A stretch of DNA of 46,946 nt, taken from assembly GCA_025356445.1 (NCBI GenBank), contig JANXSZ010000069.1, positions 1 through 46,946 on the forward strand, read 5' to 3'. The position numbers were made by a program, and so were the translations under genes. A model generated the notes under the pieces. The model searched no databases, had not been told where the DNA came from, and saw nothing but the letters and a program-made list of their open reading frames with translations. Numbering within the stretch: the stretch's first letter is position 1; each line of letters starts with the position of its first letter. This DNA comes from Betaproteobacteria bacterium. Its GTDB lineage: Bacteria > Pseudomonadota > Gammaproteobacteria > Burkholderiales > Burkholderiaceae_C. Shown piece by piece: positions 1 through 7,922 of the stretch.

Positions 1-3
1 CCG

Positions 4-1422
4 ATGGCGATCCAAGCAACGACCGCTGGTGCACAGCCCGATCCGCTTGCCAAGACCGGCAAGAAGAAGATCGACACCCGCTCCACCGAACTGATCTATG
101 CCGAGGAGTTGATCAAGAAGGGCAAGGTAGCGGTGCGTGACCAGGTGATGCACCGCTGGAATGGCAGTTATTACGAGGCCATTGATGGTGATGTCGGTAT
201 TCGCCATGCATTGAAATGGCTGGCAGACACCTATCCGGAGCGGACCAACAAGTCCATGGCCAAGGCCTGTGTGGAAGCAGCGGTTCTGCTGCTGCCTCAG
301 ATGCCGGAACGTGATATTCACCGGACCCTTATCCCGCTAAAGAATGCATATATCGAAATGCAGAATGACGGCAGTATCGAGCGGCACAAGCCAGATCCCA
401 GTTTTGGCATCACCTTTGCCCTGCGGATTTCGCTACCGGGCGGTGGAAAGACATATACACCGGGTGTCTTGCCGCCCGCGTCGCGGCTGGCGAAGTTCCT
501 TCATTCCTCTGTGCCGGACCAGGATCTGTGCGACTTTTTGCAGGAGCTGATGGGCGACACGCTGACGCCGACCAATCGCCACCAGGTGGCCACCCTGCTC
601 AAGGGTGGTGGTCGCAATGGCAAGTCGGTGCTGGTGCGGCTGATGTCGGCTCTGCACGAGCGAGTGGCACCCATGCGGCTGGACAAGCTCTCGGGTTTTC
701 AGCTGATGCCGCTGCTCCATGCGTCGCTGGTCGTCGTGGAGGAAGTGCCGGCTGCGGGTTTTGATGAACAGATGCTCAAGGCCCTTATCAGCGGCGAGTC
801 GGTAGCGGTAGACCGCAAGTATCTGAGTCCCATTTCCTACCGGCCAACCGCCAAGTGGCTGATTTCCACCAACAACGACCAACGCAGCCGGGACAACACG
901 ACCGGGTTTTGGCGGCGGCTGTGCATTGTTCCATTCACCCAGCAAATCGCTCCCAAGGATGTGATTCCAGGCCTTGACCAGGACATCATCACCCACGAAT
1001 TGCAGCTGTTGCTGGATTGGTGTCTGACGGGTTTGCAACGGCTGATGGTGCGGGGCAAATTACCGCCTGAGCCCATGGCCGTTCGGCAGGCCAAGCAAAA
1101 GGCAGTGGTGGCATCCAACCCGGTGGCAGCTTGGGTGCAGGACGAAGGCGTGGAACCCGGGGTGGACGCCACGGACCAGCATGACAAAGACGCGGTCTTT
1201 TCCCGCTATTGCTACTGGTGCACGACCAACAAGGTGCGGAACATGACCAGCGTAGCGTTCTGGACAGCCTTGCGGGCTATGGTGGATCTGGAGCACGACG
1301 GTCAACACCGCGTCGGTGGCAAGCGAGTGCGGCATGTGCGGATCCGCTTTGACAGTGATGCCGAGCAGGAAACCGGTGTTTCGGCAGCGGGCGGTGCGGC
1401 GAAGACGCCTTTTGATGACTGA
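4..1422 (+). CDS. D5/P4-type phage primase-helicase (SF3 helicase domain)
   Basis: Probable replication helicase of a phage, satellite or integrative element. Residues 201-208 (GGGRNGKS) form a Walker A loop, VVVEE at 243-247 is Walker B, WLISTNN at 285-291 is the SF3 motif C/sensor, and GFWRR at 301-305 supplies the arginine finger region, as in the C-terminal domain of P4 alpha and D5 proteins. No zinc or Toprim primase domain is visible in the 472 residues, so either primase activity lies in a separate upstream gene or the protein starts before the window; only three bases precede the first ATG, so no ribosome site can be checked. The C-terminal 80 residues look like the usual DNA-binding tail. 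The next gene follows in the same direction after a GC-rich hairpin. Confidence 0.85.
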   Translation: MAIQATTAGAQPDPLAKTGKKKIDTRSTELIYAEELIKKGKVAVRDQVMHRWNGSYYEAIDGDVGIRHALKWLADTYPERTNKSMAKACVEAAVLLLPQMPERDIHRTLIPLKNAYIEMQNDGSIERHKPDPSFGITFALRISLPGGGKTYTPGVLPPASRLAKFLHSSVPDQDLCDFLQELMGDTLTPTNRHQVATLLKGGGRNGKSVLVRLMSALHERVAPMRLDKLSGFQLMPLLHASLVVVEEVPAAGFDEQMLKALISGESVAVDRKYLSPISYRPTAKWLISTNNDQRSRDNTTGFWRRLCIVPFTQQIAPKDVIPGLDQDIITHELQLLLDWCLTGLQRLMVRGKLPPEPMAVRQAKQKAVVASNPVAAWVQDEGVEPGVDATDQHDKDAVFSRYCYWCTTNKVRNMTSVAFWTALRAMVDLEHDGQHRVGGKRVRHVRIRFDSDAEQETGVSAAGGAAKTPFDD

Positions 1423-1430
1423 GTAGATGG

Positions 1431-1456
1431 CTGCCCCGGGGTTGTACCCGGGGCGG
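1431..1456 (+). terminator. GC-rich hairpin after the primase gene
   Basis: An 8-bp perfect stem (GCCCCGGG at 1433-1440, CCCGGGGC at 1447-1454) encloses the loop GTTGTA and can extend by a G-T and a C-G pair. It starts about 10 bases after the primase stop. There is no T-run after it, so it may be an attenuator or mRNA-stabilising hairpin rather than an intrinsic terminator. Confidence 0.45.
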
Positions 1457-1479
1457 TTGTCACAGATGCTTGTTTTGAA

Positions 1480-2073
1480 ATGGGAATGAGAATGATCATG
1501 AGCCAACAGATGACGATTGACGGGGTGTGGTTCCACCCAGAAGTAACCGCACAACGTCGGCCGAGCCAACGCAAGCGGTGCTATCTGATTCAGCAGCAGC
1601 ACCAGGAACCACCGGACCGCCATGACCCGTATTGGGATGGCAGGATCACGTCGGAGTTTTATGTCGCGACCGCGGCATCGAAAAGGCAGGCAGTTGCTGC
1701 AACGTTGGATTTGCTGGACGACGAAGGGTTCCGGGCGGCATACGCTGGGCGGGACGGGCACTTGTCGGAATGGACGGATGGCTGGAGCACCGTGACGGTG
1801 ATGGCCTTCTCCATTGAGGAAGATGAGTTTTGGAAGCTATTAGGGTGGTCTGGCAGCACGGTGCTTCGCCAAGCTCTGGCGACCTGGGCCCCAAAAAACG
1901 GCAGGCTGGCGGTGCAGTTGCTGAAAGCGGCACGGGCTGGAGGCAGCCTGGGGCATCTGGCTGTGGTTGGAAATCAGGGCGTTGTGGGTGCGGTGGAGAG
2001 ATACCAGCTTGAACGCTCTGTCAGGCGGCGGCAGGAAGTGTCTCCAGGGTCTTGTGGGGTGAAGCGGCTTTAG
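1480..2073 (+). CDS. hypothetical protein of the left mobile element
   Basis: I do not recognise this 197-residue protein. Start choice is ambiguous: in-frame ATGs occur at 1480, 1486, 1492, 1498 and 1510, and the one at 1498 is preceded by a weak GA-rich stretch. The middle (about residues 50-115) is rich in acidic and aromatic residues (WDGRITSEFYVA, WTDGWSTVTVMAF), and the C-terminal third is basic (ERSVRRRQE). No signal peptide or membrane segment is seen. It is on the same strand as the primase and separated from it by a hairpin, so it probably belongs to the same element transcript. Its 3' end converges on a minus-strand gene 23 bases away. It is probably a real gene because the frame is long and follows the primase, but no function can be given. 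Confidence 0.55.
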   Translation: MGMRMIMSQQMTIDGVWFHPEVTAQRRPSQRKRCYLIQQQHQEPPDRHDPYWDGRITSEFYVATAASKRQAVAATLDLLDDEGFRAAYAGRDGHLSEWTDGWSTVTVMAFSIEEDEFWKLLGWSGSTVLRQALATWAPKNGRLAVQLLKAARAGGSLGHLAVVGNQGVVGAVERYQLERSVRRRQEVSPGSCGVKRL

Positions 2074-2096
2074 CGTGTTGAGGCGTGGTGTTCGCC

Positions 2097-2429
2097 CTAA
2101 CCGGTAGACATGCCCTGCTGTCGCCCTGGCCTGATTCGTTGCAAGAAAATTGGGGAAGATTCGTCCATGAACGCTCCAGCGACGTTGTAGGCGAAGAATT
2201 CTTCGGCATCCACTCTGGTCATTCCGTCTCGACTACGCAGGATCTTTACGACCTTTGCACTGTCATAGACCACGGATACAGTGCCGTTCAGTTCGGCGAT
2301 GCCCAAGATGGCATCGTCGTAGCCATCGGCGAACAACAGCGATTCCTCATCGACTTTCAGGGCGAGGCATGCTTGCCGATTTGGCTGGCCAGTGTTGTGA
2401 GGCATGTGCGTTTCCGAGGGAGCATGCAT
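2097..2429 (-). CDS. small conserved phage-type hypothetical protein
   Basis: A 110-residue acidic protein. The central stretch (ADGYDDAILGIAEL, then VVYDSAKVVKILRSRDGM, then DAEEFFAYNVAGAFM) matches from memory a small protein family common in phages and prophages, in which a DDA(I/F)LG segment, a tyrosine-centred strand and an EEFxxxNVxGA helix are conserved. Its function is unknown. The first 25 residues look poorly conserved, so translation may start later, for example at the second Met (residue 9). An opposing frame on the plus strand covers the same DNA but shows no family resemblance. The gene lies downstream of the DNA-binding protein gene on the same strand (73 bases between), suggesting a two-gene unit. 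Confidence 0.65.
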   Translation of the reverse strand: MHAPSETHMPHNTGQPNRQACLALKVDEESLLFADGYDDAILGIAELNGTVSVVYDSAKVVKILRSRDGMTRVDAEEFFAYNVAGAFMDESSPIFLQRIRPGRQQGMSTG

Positions 2430-2502
2430 GCATATTTACCCGCCGTCCTAAGGTAGGCAACTCCGATGGTCTGAATCAGTTCAGTCTTAAGACCGTGCAA
2501 AG

Positions 2503-3066
2503 TCAATCATCGATATGGCGACGACCATCTGGTTTTCCTGGAATAACGAACGCCTTCAAGTCCTCCTCCTCGTGGCGAGCGTATCTTGCCTGAGCACCGA
2601 CCCGAAAGCCTTCCAATATTTGCTCCATCGGTTTCCATTGAACGTCCACGACGTCAGCGTTGCCTTTAATCGCTTCCCAAAAATCCCACTGGTTTCCGCT
2701 CGCATCGCACGCGACGATGTACTTCTCGCCCCAAATGCCGTTGGATAGAAAATCCGCCATACCTCTGAAGCGAGATACCGTCAGTTGCGACGTGTTCTTG
2801 TAGGTGTGCGCTGCCTTCCACTTGCGATATTCGCCAAGCGGATAGCGGACAGGCGATTTTTCACCACCGCCCAATTTCACGAAAAGGGGACCATCGCCAG
2901 TCGCCCGCATATTTTTGAGCGTTTCGCTCGTGGCTTGCATGATGGCTTCCATCTGCGGCGGAGTCAGCAGTACATCGTCTGACAACTCGTCCAATTCCCT
3001 GACGATTTGCTCGCCAGACATGACGCACGCTGGCGCGTTTTTCGACTCTGTTTTCAATGCCGCCAC
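2503..3066 (-). CDS. AlpA/MerR-like helix-turn-helix protein with extra C-terminal domain
   Basis: A 187-residue protein, probably a DNA-binding regulator of the mobile element. Residues about 35-85 (LLTPPQMEAIMQ, then MRATGDGPLFVKLGGG, then VRYPLGEYRKWKAA) have the layout of excisionase/AlpA-type winged helices: recognition helix, the GxGPxFVKLG wing, then a Y/R-rich helix. The remaining 100 residues, with WDFWEAIKGNADVVDVQWKP and a charged C-terminus, are not part of that fold; I do not recognise them. AlpA proteins are usually about 70 residues, so this is a longer architecture. The start used is the first ATG after the upstream non-coding stretch. A perfect 11-bp tandem repeat lies 58 bases upstream and could be an operator. 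Confidence 0.6.
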   Translation of the reverse strand: MAALKTESKNAPACVMSGEQIVRELDELSDDVLLTPPQMEAIMQATSETLKNMRATGDGPLFVKLGGGEKSPVRYPLGEYRKWKAAHTYKNTSQLTVSRFRGMADFLSNGIWGEKYIVACDASGNQWDFWEAIKGNADVVDVQWKPMEQILEGFRVGAQARYARHEEEDLKAFVIPGKPDGRRHIDD

Positions 3067-3123
3067 CGTTGCCTCCCGTTGTTCCGACCATAGGGCATCT
3101 TAGTGCATCTTGGCTTTGTAAAA

Positions 3124-3145
3124 GGGGGCCATGAGGGGGCCATGA
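3124..3145. repeat. perfect 11-bp tandem repeat upstream of the HTH gene
   Basis: Two identical head-to-tail copies of GGGGGCCATGA occupy 3124-3134 and 3135-3145, between the tRNA half-gene and the start of the minus-strand DNA-binding protein gene. The spacing of one helical turn would suit a protein-binding site. Alternatively it is the degenerate 3' end of a lost integrase gene: a short minus-strand frame across it contains HGPLMAPFYKAKMH before a stop. Confidence 0.5.
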
Positions 3146-3227
3146 ACTTGAAACACGACATTTTTTGACAGTCAAAACCCATTTTTCATTGGTGAAATAT
3201 GATTCATAGAACACATAGAGAACAGGC

Positions 3228-3266
3228 TTATGAGTCCTCTGCTCTAACCAACTGAGCTAACGGCCC
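3228..3266 (-). pseudogene. 5' half of a tRNA with CAU anticodon (Ile2 or Met), element boundary
   Basis: Read on the minus strand from 3266, the sequence is the 5' half of a tRNA: acceptor strand GGGCCGT, TA, a D-arm with stem GCTC/GAGC, then the anticodon 5' stem GAGGA and a complete anticodon loop CTCATAA. The next bases should be TCCTY to close the anticodon stem; instead GCCTG follows, and no T-arm or matching acceptor strand can be found downstream. The gene is therefore broken at the 3' side of the anticodon loop, as expected where an integrase has recombined there. The exon resembles betaproteobacterial tRNA-Ile2 (CAU) as I remember it; elongator tRNA-Met cannot be excluded. The gene lay downstream of hrcA on the same strand. 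Confidence 0.75.
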
Positions 3267-3278
3267 TAACCAACTCGC

Positions 3279-3284
3279 ATTGTA
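3279..3284 (-). promoter_or_regulatory. possible -10 element of the broken tRNA gene
   Basis: TACAAT (minus strand) lies 12 bases before the tRNA 5' end, a normal distance for a tRNA promoter. I find no good -35 hexamer. If active, the promoter still drives the half-tRNA and could transcribe leftward into the element. Confidence 0.3.
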
Positions 3285-3317
3285 AGAGACGTGCGCCTTG
3301 GTTTTGGCAGACTGGAC

Positions 3318-4325
3318 TCACTTGCTATGGCTTAGGGCATTGCTGACCAAGCGCGAAGTGATGTCCACGATCTGAATCATTCGGTCATACGGCATGCGTG
3401 TAGGGCCTATGACGCCAAGGGTGCCAACAATTTTGCCGTCCACCTCGTAGGGAGCGCTGACGATGGACAACTCTTCAAAGGGCACGACCTTGCTTTCGCC
3501 ACCGATAAAAATACGTACTCCTTCGGCACGGCTGGAAATATCCAACAAGCGCATCAACTGCGCTTTTTGCTCGAACAGCTCAAACGCCCGCTTTAAATGC
3601 CCCATGTCACTGGAAAAATCGCTCACAGCCAGTAAATTACGCTCACCAGAAATCACGACCTCTTCTTGTACATCGGTGATGATAGCTTCAGAACTGACGA
3701 CCACTGCCGCTTGCATGAGGCTGGCAATCTCGCCGCGCAGAGTCTCGACTTCGTTTTGAATGCGTTCACGCACCTGCTCAATCGCCATGCCAACATAGTT
3801 AGTGTTCAGGTAATTCGCCGCCTCAATCAATTGGCTGGGAGCGTAATCCACGTCAGTAAAGATCACCCGGTTTTGCACGTCACCTTCGGGGGAAACGATG
3901 ATGACCAGGATACGGCGCTCGGACAGGCGCAAAAACTCAATGTGTCGGAATACCGAATTGCGGCGCGGCGCGATCACCACACCCACAAATTGCGACAGGT
4001 TGGACAGCAGACTGGCCGCGCTGGCGATGACTTTTTGCGGTTGATCGGGGGCCAGGCTGGCGCCCGCGAACTGGTCGCGCTGCACCGTCAACATGGTATC
4101 CACGAACAAACGGTAGCCCTTGGCAGTGGGGATGCGGCCCGCTGAAGTGTGCGGGCTGGCAATCAGACCCAACTCCTCCAGGTCAGACATCACATTGCGG
4201 ATGGTGGCAGGAGACAGTTCCAGCCCCGAGGCCTTGGAAAGCGTGCGCGATCCCACCGGCTGGCCGTCGGCGATATAGCGTTCGACGAGGGCTTTCAACA
4301 ACAACTTGGCGCGTTCATCGAGCAT
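3318..4325 (-). CDS. hrcA: heat-inducible transcription repressor HrcA
   Basis: HrcA represses chaperone operons (groESL, dnaK) by binding CIRCE operators, with GroEL as co-effector. The 335-residue length and order of segments are typical: an N-terminal winged helix ([19 protein letters not shown] at about 8-26, then [16 protein letters not shown] at 38-53), [18 protein letters not shown] linking to the GAF-like dimer domain, and the C-terminal [11 protein letters not shown] motif. It starts 22 bases from the divergent nadK start, so its promoter must lie in or overlap the nadK 5' end. I saw no CIRCE inverted repeat near it, so autoregulation through CIRCE is not supported here. The broken tRNA gene lies about 50 bases downstream on the same strand. 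Confidence 0.95.
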   Translation of the reverse strand: MLDERAKLLLKALVERYIADGQPVGSRTLSKASGLELSPATIRNVMSDLEELGLIASPHTSAGRIPTAKGYRLFVDTMLTVQRDQFAGASLAPDQPQKVIASAASLLSNLSQFVGVVIAPRRNSVFRHIEFLRLSERRILVIIVSPEGDVQNRVIFTDVDYAPSQLIEAANYLNTNYVGMAIEQVRERIQNEVETLRGEIASLMQAAVVVSSEAIITDVQEEVVISGERNLLAVSDFSSDMGHLKRAFELFEQKAQLMRLLDISSRAEGVRIFIGGESKVVPFEELSIVSAPYEVDGKIVGTLGVIGPTRMPYDRMIQIVDITSRLVSNALSHSK

Positions 4326-4347
4326 GGGCTGATTTTAGTGATGTAAT

Positions 4348-5250
4348 TTGATGATGATCTCTCAATTTCGCACAGTCGCCTTGATCGGCAAATACAACAC
4401 GGTCATGCCGGGCCTCTCCGTTGCGTCGTCTGGGGAAGTGCTCAAAGGCATTGCGCGCTTTCTGGAGGCTCAGGGCTGTGAGGTTGTGCTGGAGCAACAA
4501 ACCGCAGAGAGTACCGGCATCACCGATTACGCTGTGCGCGATGTCACCGGGATTGGCGAGCATTGTGATCTGGGGTTGGTGGTCGGCGGAGACGGCACCA
4601 TGCTGGGCATTGGCCGCCAGTTGGCGCGGCATGGCGTGCCCTTGATTGGCATCAACCAAGGCCGACTGGGCTTCATCACTGACATTCCACTCGACGACTA
4701 CGCCAGCACACTCGCGCCCATGCTGCGCGGTGAGTTCACCGAAGACCACCGCAGCCTGATGCATGCCCGCGTGATGCGTGAGGGTGTGTGCGTGTACGAC
4801 GCACTGGCCATGAACGACGTGGTGGTTAACCGGGGCGCGACCTCGGGCATGGTGGAGCTGCGGGTCGAGGTGGACGGGCATTTTGTGGCGAGCCAGCGAG
4901 CGGACGGCCTCATCATGGCGTCGCCTACAGGGTCTACGGCGTATTCACTGTCTGCCGGTGGGCCGCTGCTGCACCCGGCTATCCCCGGCTGGGTGCTGGT
5001 GCCCATTGCACCGCATACCTTGTCGAACAGGCCTATTGTGCTTGCTGATGCGTCAGAGGTAGCTATTGAATTAGTAGCAGGCCGGGACGCCAGTGCCAAC
5101 TTTGACATGCAGTCCCTGGCATCTTTGCAACATGGCGACCGTATTCTGGTGAAACGCTCGCAGCACCATGTGCGGTTTTTGCATCCCTTGGGCTGGAGTT
5201 ATTTTGATACCTTGCGCAAAAAGCTGCATTGGAATGAAGGAGGCGCATAA
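4348..5250 (+). CDS. nadK: NAD kinase
   Basis: Cytosolic enzyme that phosphorylates NAD to NADP. The diagnostic GGDGT motif is at residues 80-84, followed by [12 protein letters not shown], the substrate-binding NDVVVNRG segment, and the [15 protein letters not shown] motif that binds the second nucleotide. Length (300 residues) is normal. Three Met codons open the frame (4348, 4351, 4354), so the exact start is uncertain by a few residues. recN starts on the very next base after its stop codon, and the recN ribosome site lies inside the nadK 3' end, indicating tight coupling. The stretch encoding VAIELVAG (about 5059-5080) carries an AT-rich inverted-repeat-like sequence. Confidence 0.96.
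   Translation: MMMISQFRTVALIGKYNTVMPGLSVASSGEVLKGIARFLEAQGCEVVLEQQTAESTGITDYAVRDVTGIGEHCDLGLVVGGDGTMLGIGRQLARHGVPLIGINQGRLGFITDIPLDDYASTLAPMLRGEFTEDHRSLMHARVMREGVCVYDALAMNDVVVNRGATSGMVELRVEVDGHFVASQRADGLIMASPTGSTAYSLSAGGPLLHPAIPGWVLVPIAPHTLSNRPIVLADASEVAIELVAGRDASANFDMQSLASLQHGDRILVKRSQHHVRFLHPLGWSYFDTLRKKLHWNEGGA
5237..5244 (+). promoter_or_regulatory. strong ribosome binding site for recN inside nadK
   Basis: GAAGGAGG lies 6 bases before a GTG codon at 5251. It supports GTG as the recN start, immediately after the nadK stop. Confidence 0.7.
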
Positions 5251-6975
5251 GTGGCGCTTAAACGGATTGTGTTGCGCGATTTTGTGATCGTGCGGGAATT
5301 GGAATTAGAGCTGACCGGAGGCTTCACCGTGCTGACGGGTGAAACTGGCGCCGGTAAATCCATACTGATTGACGCCCTGCAGCTGACACTGGGTGCACGG
5401 GCCGATGCTGGTGTAGTACGCGCTGGCGCCAGCCGGGCAGAGGTGTGTGCTGAATTTGGTACGCCCGACACCTTGGTGATTTGGCTGGAAGCGGCGGGGT
5501 TTGATGCCGCCCCTACCTTGCTGCTGCGCCGGGTGGTCGACACCCAAGGCAAAAGCCGCGCCTGGATCAATGGCAGCCCGGCCACGGCCACCCAGCTGCG
5601 GGAGTTGGGTGAGCAGTTGCTGGATATTCATGGCCAGCACGCCTGGCAAAGCCTGACGCGGGCTGATTCGGTACGCCGTTTGCTCGATGCCTATGCCGGT
5701 AACAACCTGAAGAACCTGAACCAACTGTGGCAAGTTTGGCGCGATGCCCACAAGCGGCTGCAAGACGCGCGTGGCGCGCAGGTCAGCTTGCAAAGTGAAC
5801 GCGAGCGCCTGAGCTGGCAAATCAACGAACTCAGCAAACTGGCCCCCCAGGACGGCGAATGGGACGATATCAACAGCCGTCACGCCCACCTATCCAACGC
5901 GCAAGCGCTGCTGGACGCGGCAACACAAGCCCTCAGCACGCTTGAGGGCAACGATAAAAGCAGCGACAAAGGCGACGACCACAGCACCGTGTCTCAGCTC
6001 TCTCACGCAATGGATGCATTACGCCGCCATGAGCACCTGGAGCCGCAGTTCCGTGAGCTCGCTGACGTGCTGGCGTCCAGCCTCGCTCAAGCTGAGGACG
6101 CCACCCACACGCTGCACCAGTACCTGCGTCGCACCGATCTGGACACCGAAGACGTGGCCGACCTGGACGAACGCATGGGGCTGTGGATGTCGCTGGCACG
6201 GCGCTACCGCCGCCCGCCTGAAGATTTACATGGCTTGCTGAACAGTTGGACACAAGAATTAGTCATGCTCGATGCCGCTACAGATCTCATAGCATTAGAA
6301 CAAGCTGAGAAGCGTACGCAAGCCCAATACCTTACAGAAGCAAAACTGGTTTCAAAGTCACGTATCAAAGCCGCGCCCAAACTCTCAGCAGCAGTCACGG
6401 AAGCCATGCAAGACCTGGGTATGAAGGGCGGGCGCTTTGCCGTGTCCGTTCAGTCCCTGCCTGAATTGGGCCAACTGGGGCTGGATGCTGTGGAGTTTTT
6501 AGTCGCAGGCCACGCTGGGCACCCACCCCGCCCGGTTGGCAAGGTGGCTTCAGGCGGGGAGTTGTCACGCATTGCGCTGGCCATTGCCGTCACCACCAGC
6601 CAGCTCGGCAGTGCACCCACGTTGATTTTTGATGAAGTGGATTCCGGTATTGGTGGGGCGGTAGCCGAAACCGTAGGCAAGCTGATGCGTCGCCTGGGTG
6701 CGCACCGTCAAGTACTGGCGGTCACGCACCTGCCTCAGGTGGCGGCCTGTGCGGATCAACAGTTGCTGGTCAGCAAGCAGAGCGTTGAAGGCAACACGTT
6801 CAGCACATTGCAAGGGGTATCCGGAGAACGCCGGGTGAAAGAAATTGCCCGTATGCTGGGTGGTGAGCGCTTGTCAGACACCACGCTGGCGCATGCGCGC
6901 GAAATGCTGAGCAATGTGCAGGACGATGTACTGAACGAAATACCAGACGTGGCAATGCAGGGAAATCGACCATGA
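5251..6975 (+). CDS. recN: DNA repair protein RecN
   Basis: SMC-like ATPase that acts early in recombinational double-strand-break repair. Walker A GETGAGKS is at residues 30-37; the ABC signature [12 protein letters not shown] and Walker [14 protein letters not shown] lie in the C-terminal third, with [13 protein letters not shown] beyond (the H-loop). The middle 250 residues are helical and charged, as expected for the short coiled coil. Length (574) is about 20 more than the E. coli protein. Start is GTG at 5251 with a strong ribosome site. A patch at about 6250-6370, in the coiled-coil part, uses AT-rich codons (ATA, TTA) unlike its surroundings. The stop overlaps the rapZ start (ATGA). 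Confidence 0.96.
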   Translation: MALKRIVLRDFVIVRELELELTGGFTVLTGETGAGKSILIDALQLTLGARADAGVVRAGASRAEVCAEFGTPDTLVIWLEAAGFDAAPTLLLRRVVDTQGKSRAWINGSPATATQLRELGEQLLDIHGQHAWQSLTRADSVRRLLDAYAGNNLKNLNQLWQVWRDAHKRLQDARGAQVSLQSERERLSWQINELSKLAPQDGEWDDINSRHAHLSNAQALLDAATQALSTLEGNDKSSDKGDDHSTVSQLSHAMDALRRHEHLEPQFRELADVLASSLAQAEDATHTLHQYLRRTDLDTEDVADLDERMGLWMSLARRYRRPPEDLHGLLNSWTQELVMLDAATDLIALEQAEKRTQAQYLTEAKLVSKSRIKAAPKLSAAVTEAMQDLGMKGGRFAVSVQSLPELGQLGLDAVEFLVAGHAGHPPRPVGKVASGGELSRIALAIAVTTSQLGSAPTLIFDEVDSGIGGAVAETVGKLMRRLGAHRQVLAVTHLPQVAACADQQLLVSKQSVEGNTFSTLQGVSGERRVKEIARMLGGERLSDTTLAHAREMLSNVQDDVLNEIPDVAMQGNRP

Positions 6976-7922
6976 GTCTCTTGCCTCAGAATCAAGGCGC
7001 AGACCAAATGTTGAACTCCTTGGAAAGGCAAACCGACCGCCGCCAAAAACCACACCCTGCAGACCTCCAAATCGTGGTCATCACGGGCATGTCGGGATCG
7101 GGGAAATCTGTTGCCCTCAAAGCATTGGAAGATGCGGCCTATTACTGCGTGGACAACCTGCCCCCTGAGTTGCTGGCCTCGTTTGTGTCGCTGGAGCAGC
7201 GGCATCGCCAAGCCCGCGTGGCGATCGTGATGGACGTTCGCAGCGCGACATCCTTACCCGAAGTACCTGCAATTTTGGACAATCTGCGTGCGCAGGGCGT
7301 TAATGTCAAATCACTGTTCTTTGACGCCACCACCGACACCTTGGTGCGCCGTTTTTCAGAAACCCGGCGCAGGCACCCACTGTCGCGCAGCAACACTGGC
7401 GATCAACATTTGGCCTTGGTCAGTGCCATTGAATTAGAGCGCGAGTTGCTGTCTGTGTTGCGTGAGCAATCGCACGTGCTGGACACCAGCGTGATGCGCG
7501 CTTCGCAGTTGCAAGCGACGGTCAAAGCACTGATTTCAGCCCCAGCCAGTGAGCTGACACTGGTGTTCCAGTCGTTTGCATTCAAGCGCAGCATCCCAAT
7601 GGATGCAGACTACGTGTTCGATGTGCGCATGCTGCCCAACCCCTACTACGAACCCGAACTGCGGGCCTTAACCGGGCGCGATGAGCCAGTCGCCATATTT
7701 TTGCGCGCTCAGCCTGAGACGGCTGAAATGTTCAGCCATATTCGGGACTTCCTGGAACGCTGGCTGGAGCCGCTGGCACGTAATCACAGAGGCTACGTCA
7801 CCGTCGCTATTGGCTGTACAGGGGGGCAACACCGATCGGTGTACCTGGTGGAACGCTTGGCAGAGCATTTCGGCCCAAAATGGGTCACGCTGAAACGGCA
7901 CCGGGAATTGAAAGACCTTTAA
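6972..7922 (+). CDS. rapZ: RNase adapter protein RapZ (YvcJ family nucleotide-binding protein)
   Basis: In E. coli RapZ binds small RNA GlmZ and guides RNase E, controlling amino-sugar synthesis; family members bind GTP/ATP. Walker A GMSGSGKS is at residues 39-46, followed by [17 protein letters not shown]; the conserved C-terminal [16 protein letters not shown] is present. Length 316 with an N-terminal extension of about 30 residues compared with E. coli (284), so an internal start such as the ATG at 7008 is possible. The first ATG overlaps the recN stop by ATGA, which favours coupling. The gene converges with mutY, overlapping it by 4 bases. Whether it regulates GlmS in this organism cannot be told from the sequence. 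Confidence 0.93.
   Translation: MSLLPQNQGADQMLNSLERQTDRRQKPHPADLQIVVITGMSGSGKSVALKALEDAAYYCVDNLPPELLASFVSLEQRHRQARVAIVMDVRSATSLPEVPAILDNLRAQGVNVKSLFFDATTDTLVRRFSETRRRHPLSRSNTGDQHLALVSAIELERELLSVLREQSHVLDTSVMRASQLQATVKALISAPASELTLVFQSFAFKRSIPMDADYVFDVRMLPNPYYEPELRALTGRDEPVAIFLRAQPETAEMFSHIRDFLERWLEPLARNHRGYVTVAIGCTGGQHRSVYLVERLAEHFGPKWVTLKRHRELKDL

Noticed and set aside
2085-2456. Plus-strand frame of 123 codons opposite the small phage-family gene
   Set aside because: No family resemblance; the minus-strand product has recognisable conserved segments.
3100-3266. Group I intron in the tRNA anticodon loop, as in Azoarcus tRNA-Ile
   Set aside because: No 3' exon within several hundred bases and no catalytic-core-like sequence seen; protein-coding genes follow at once.
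4326-4347. CIRCE operator for hrcA
   Set aside because: No TTAGCACTC-N9-GAGTGCTAA-like inverted repeat in or near the gap.
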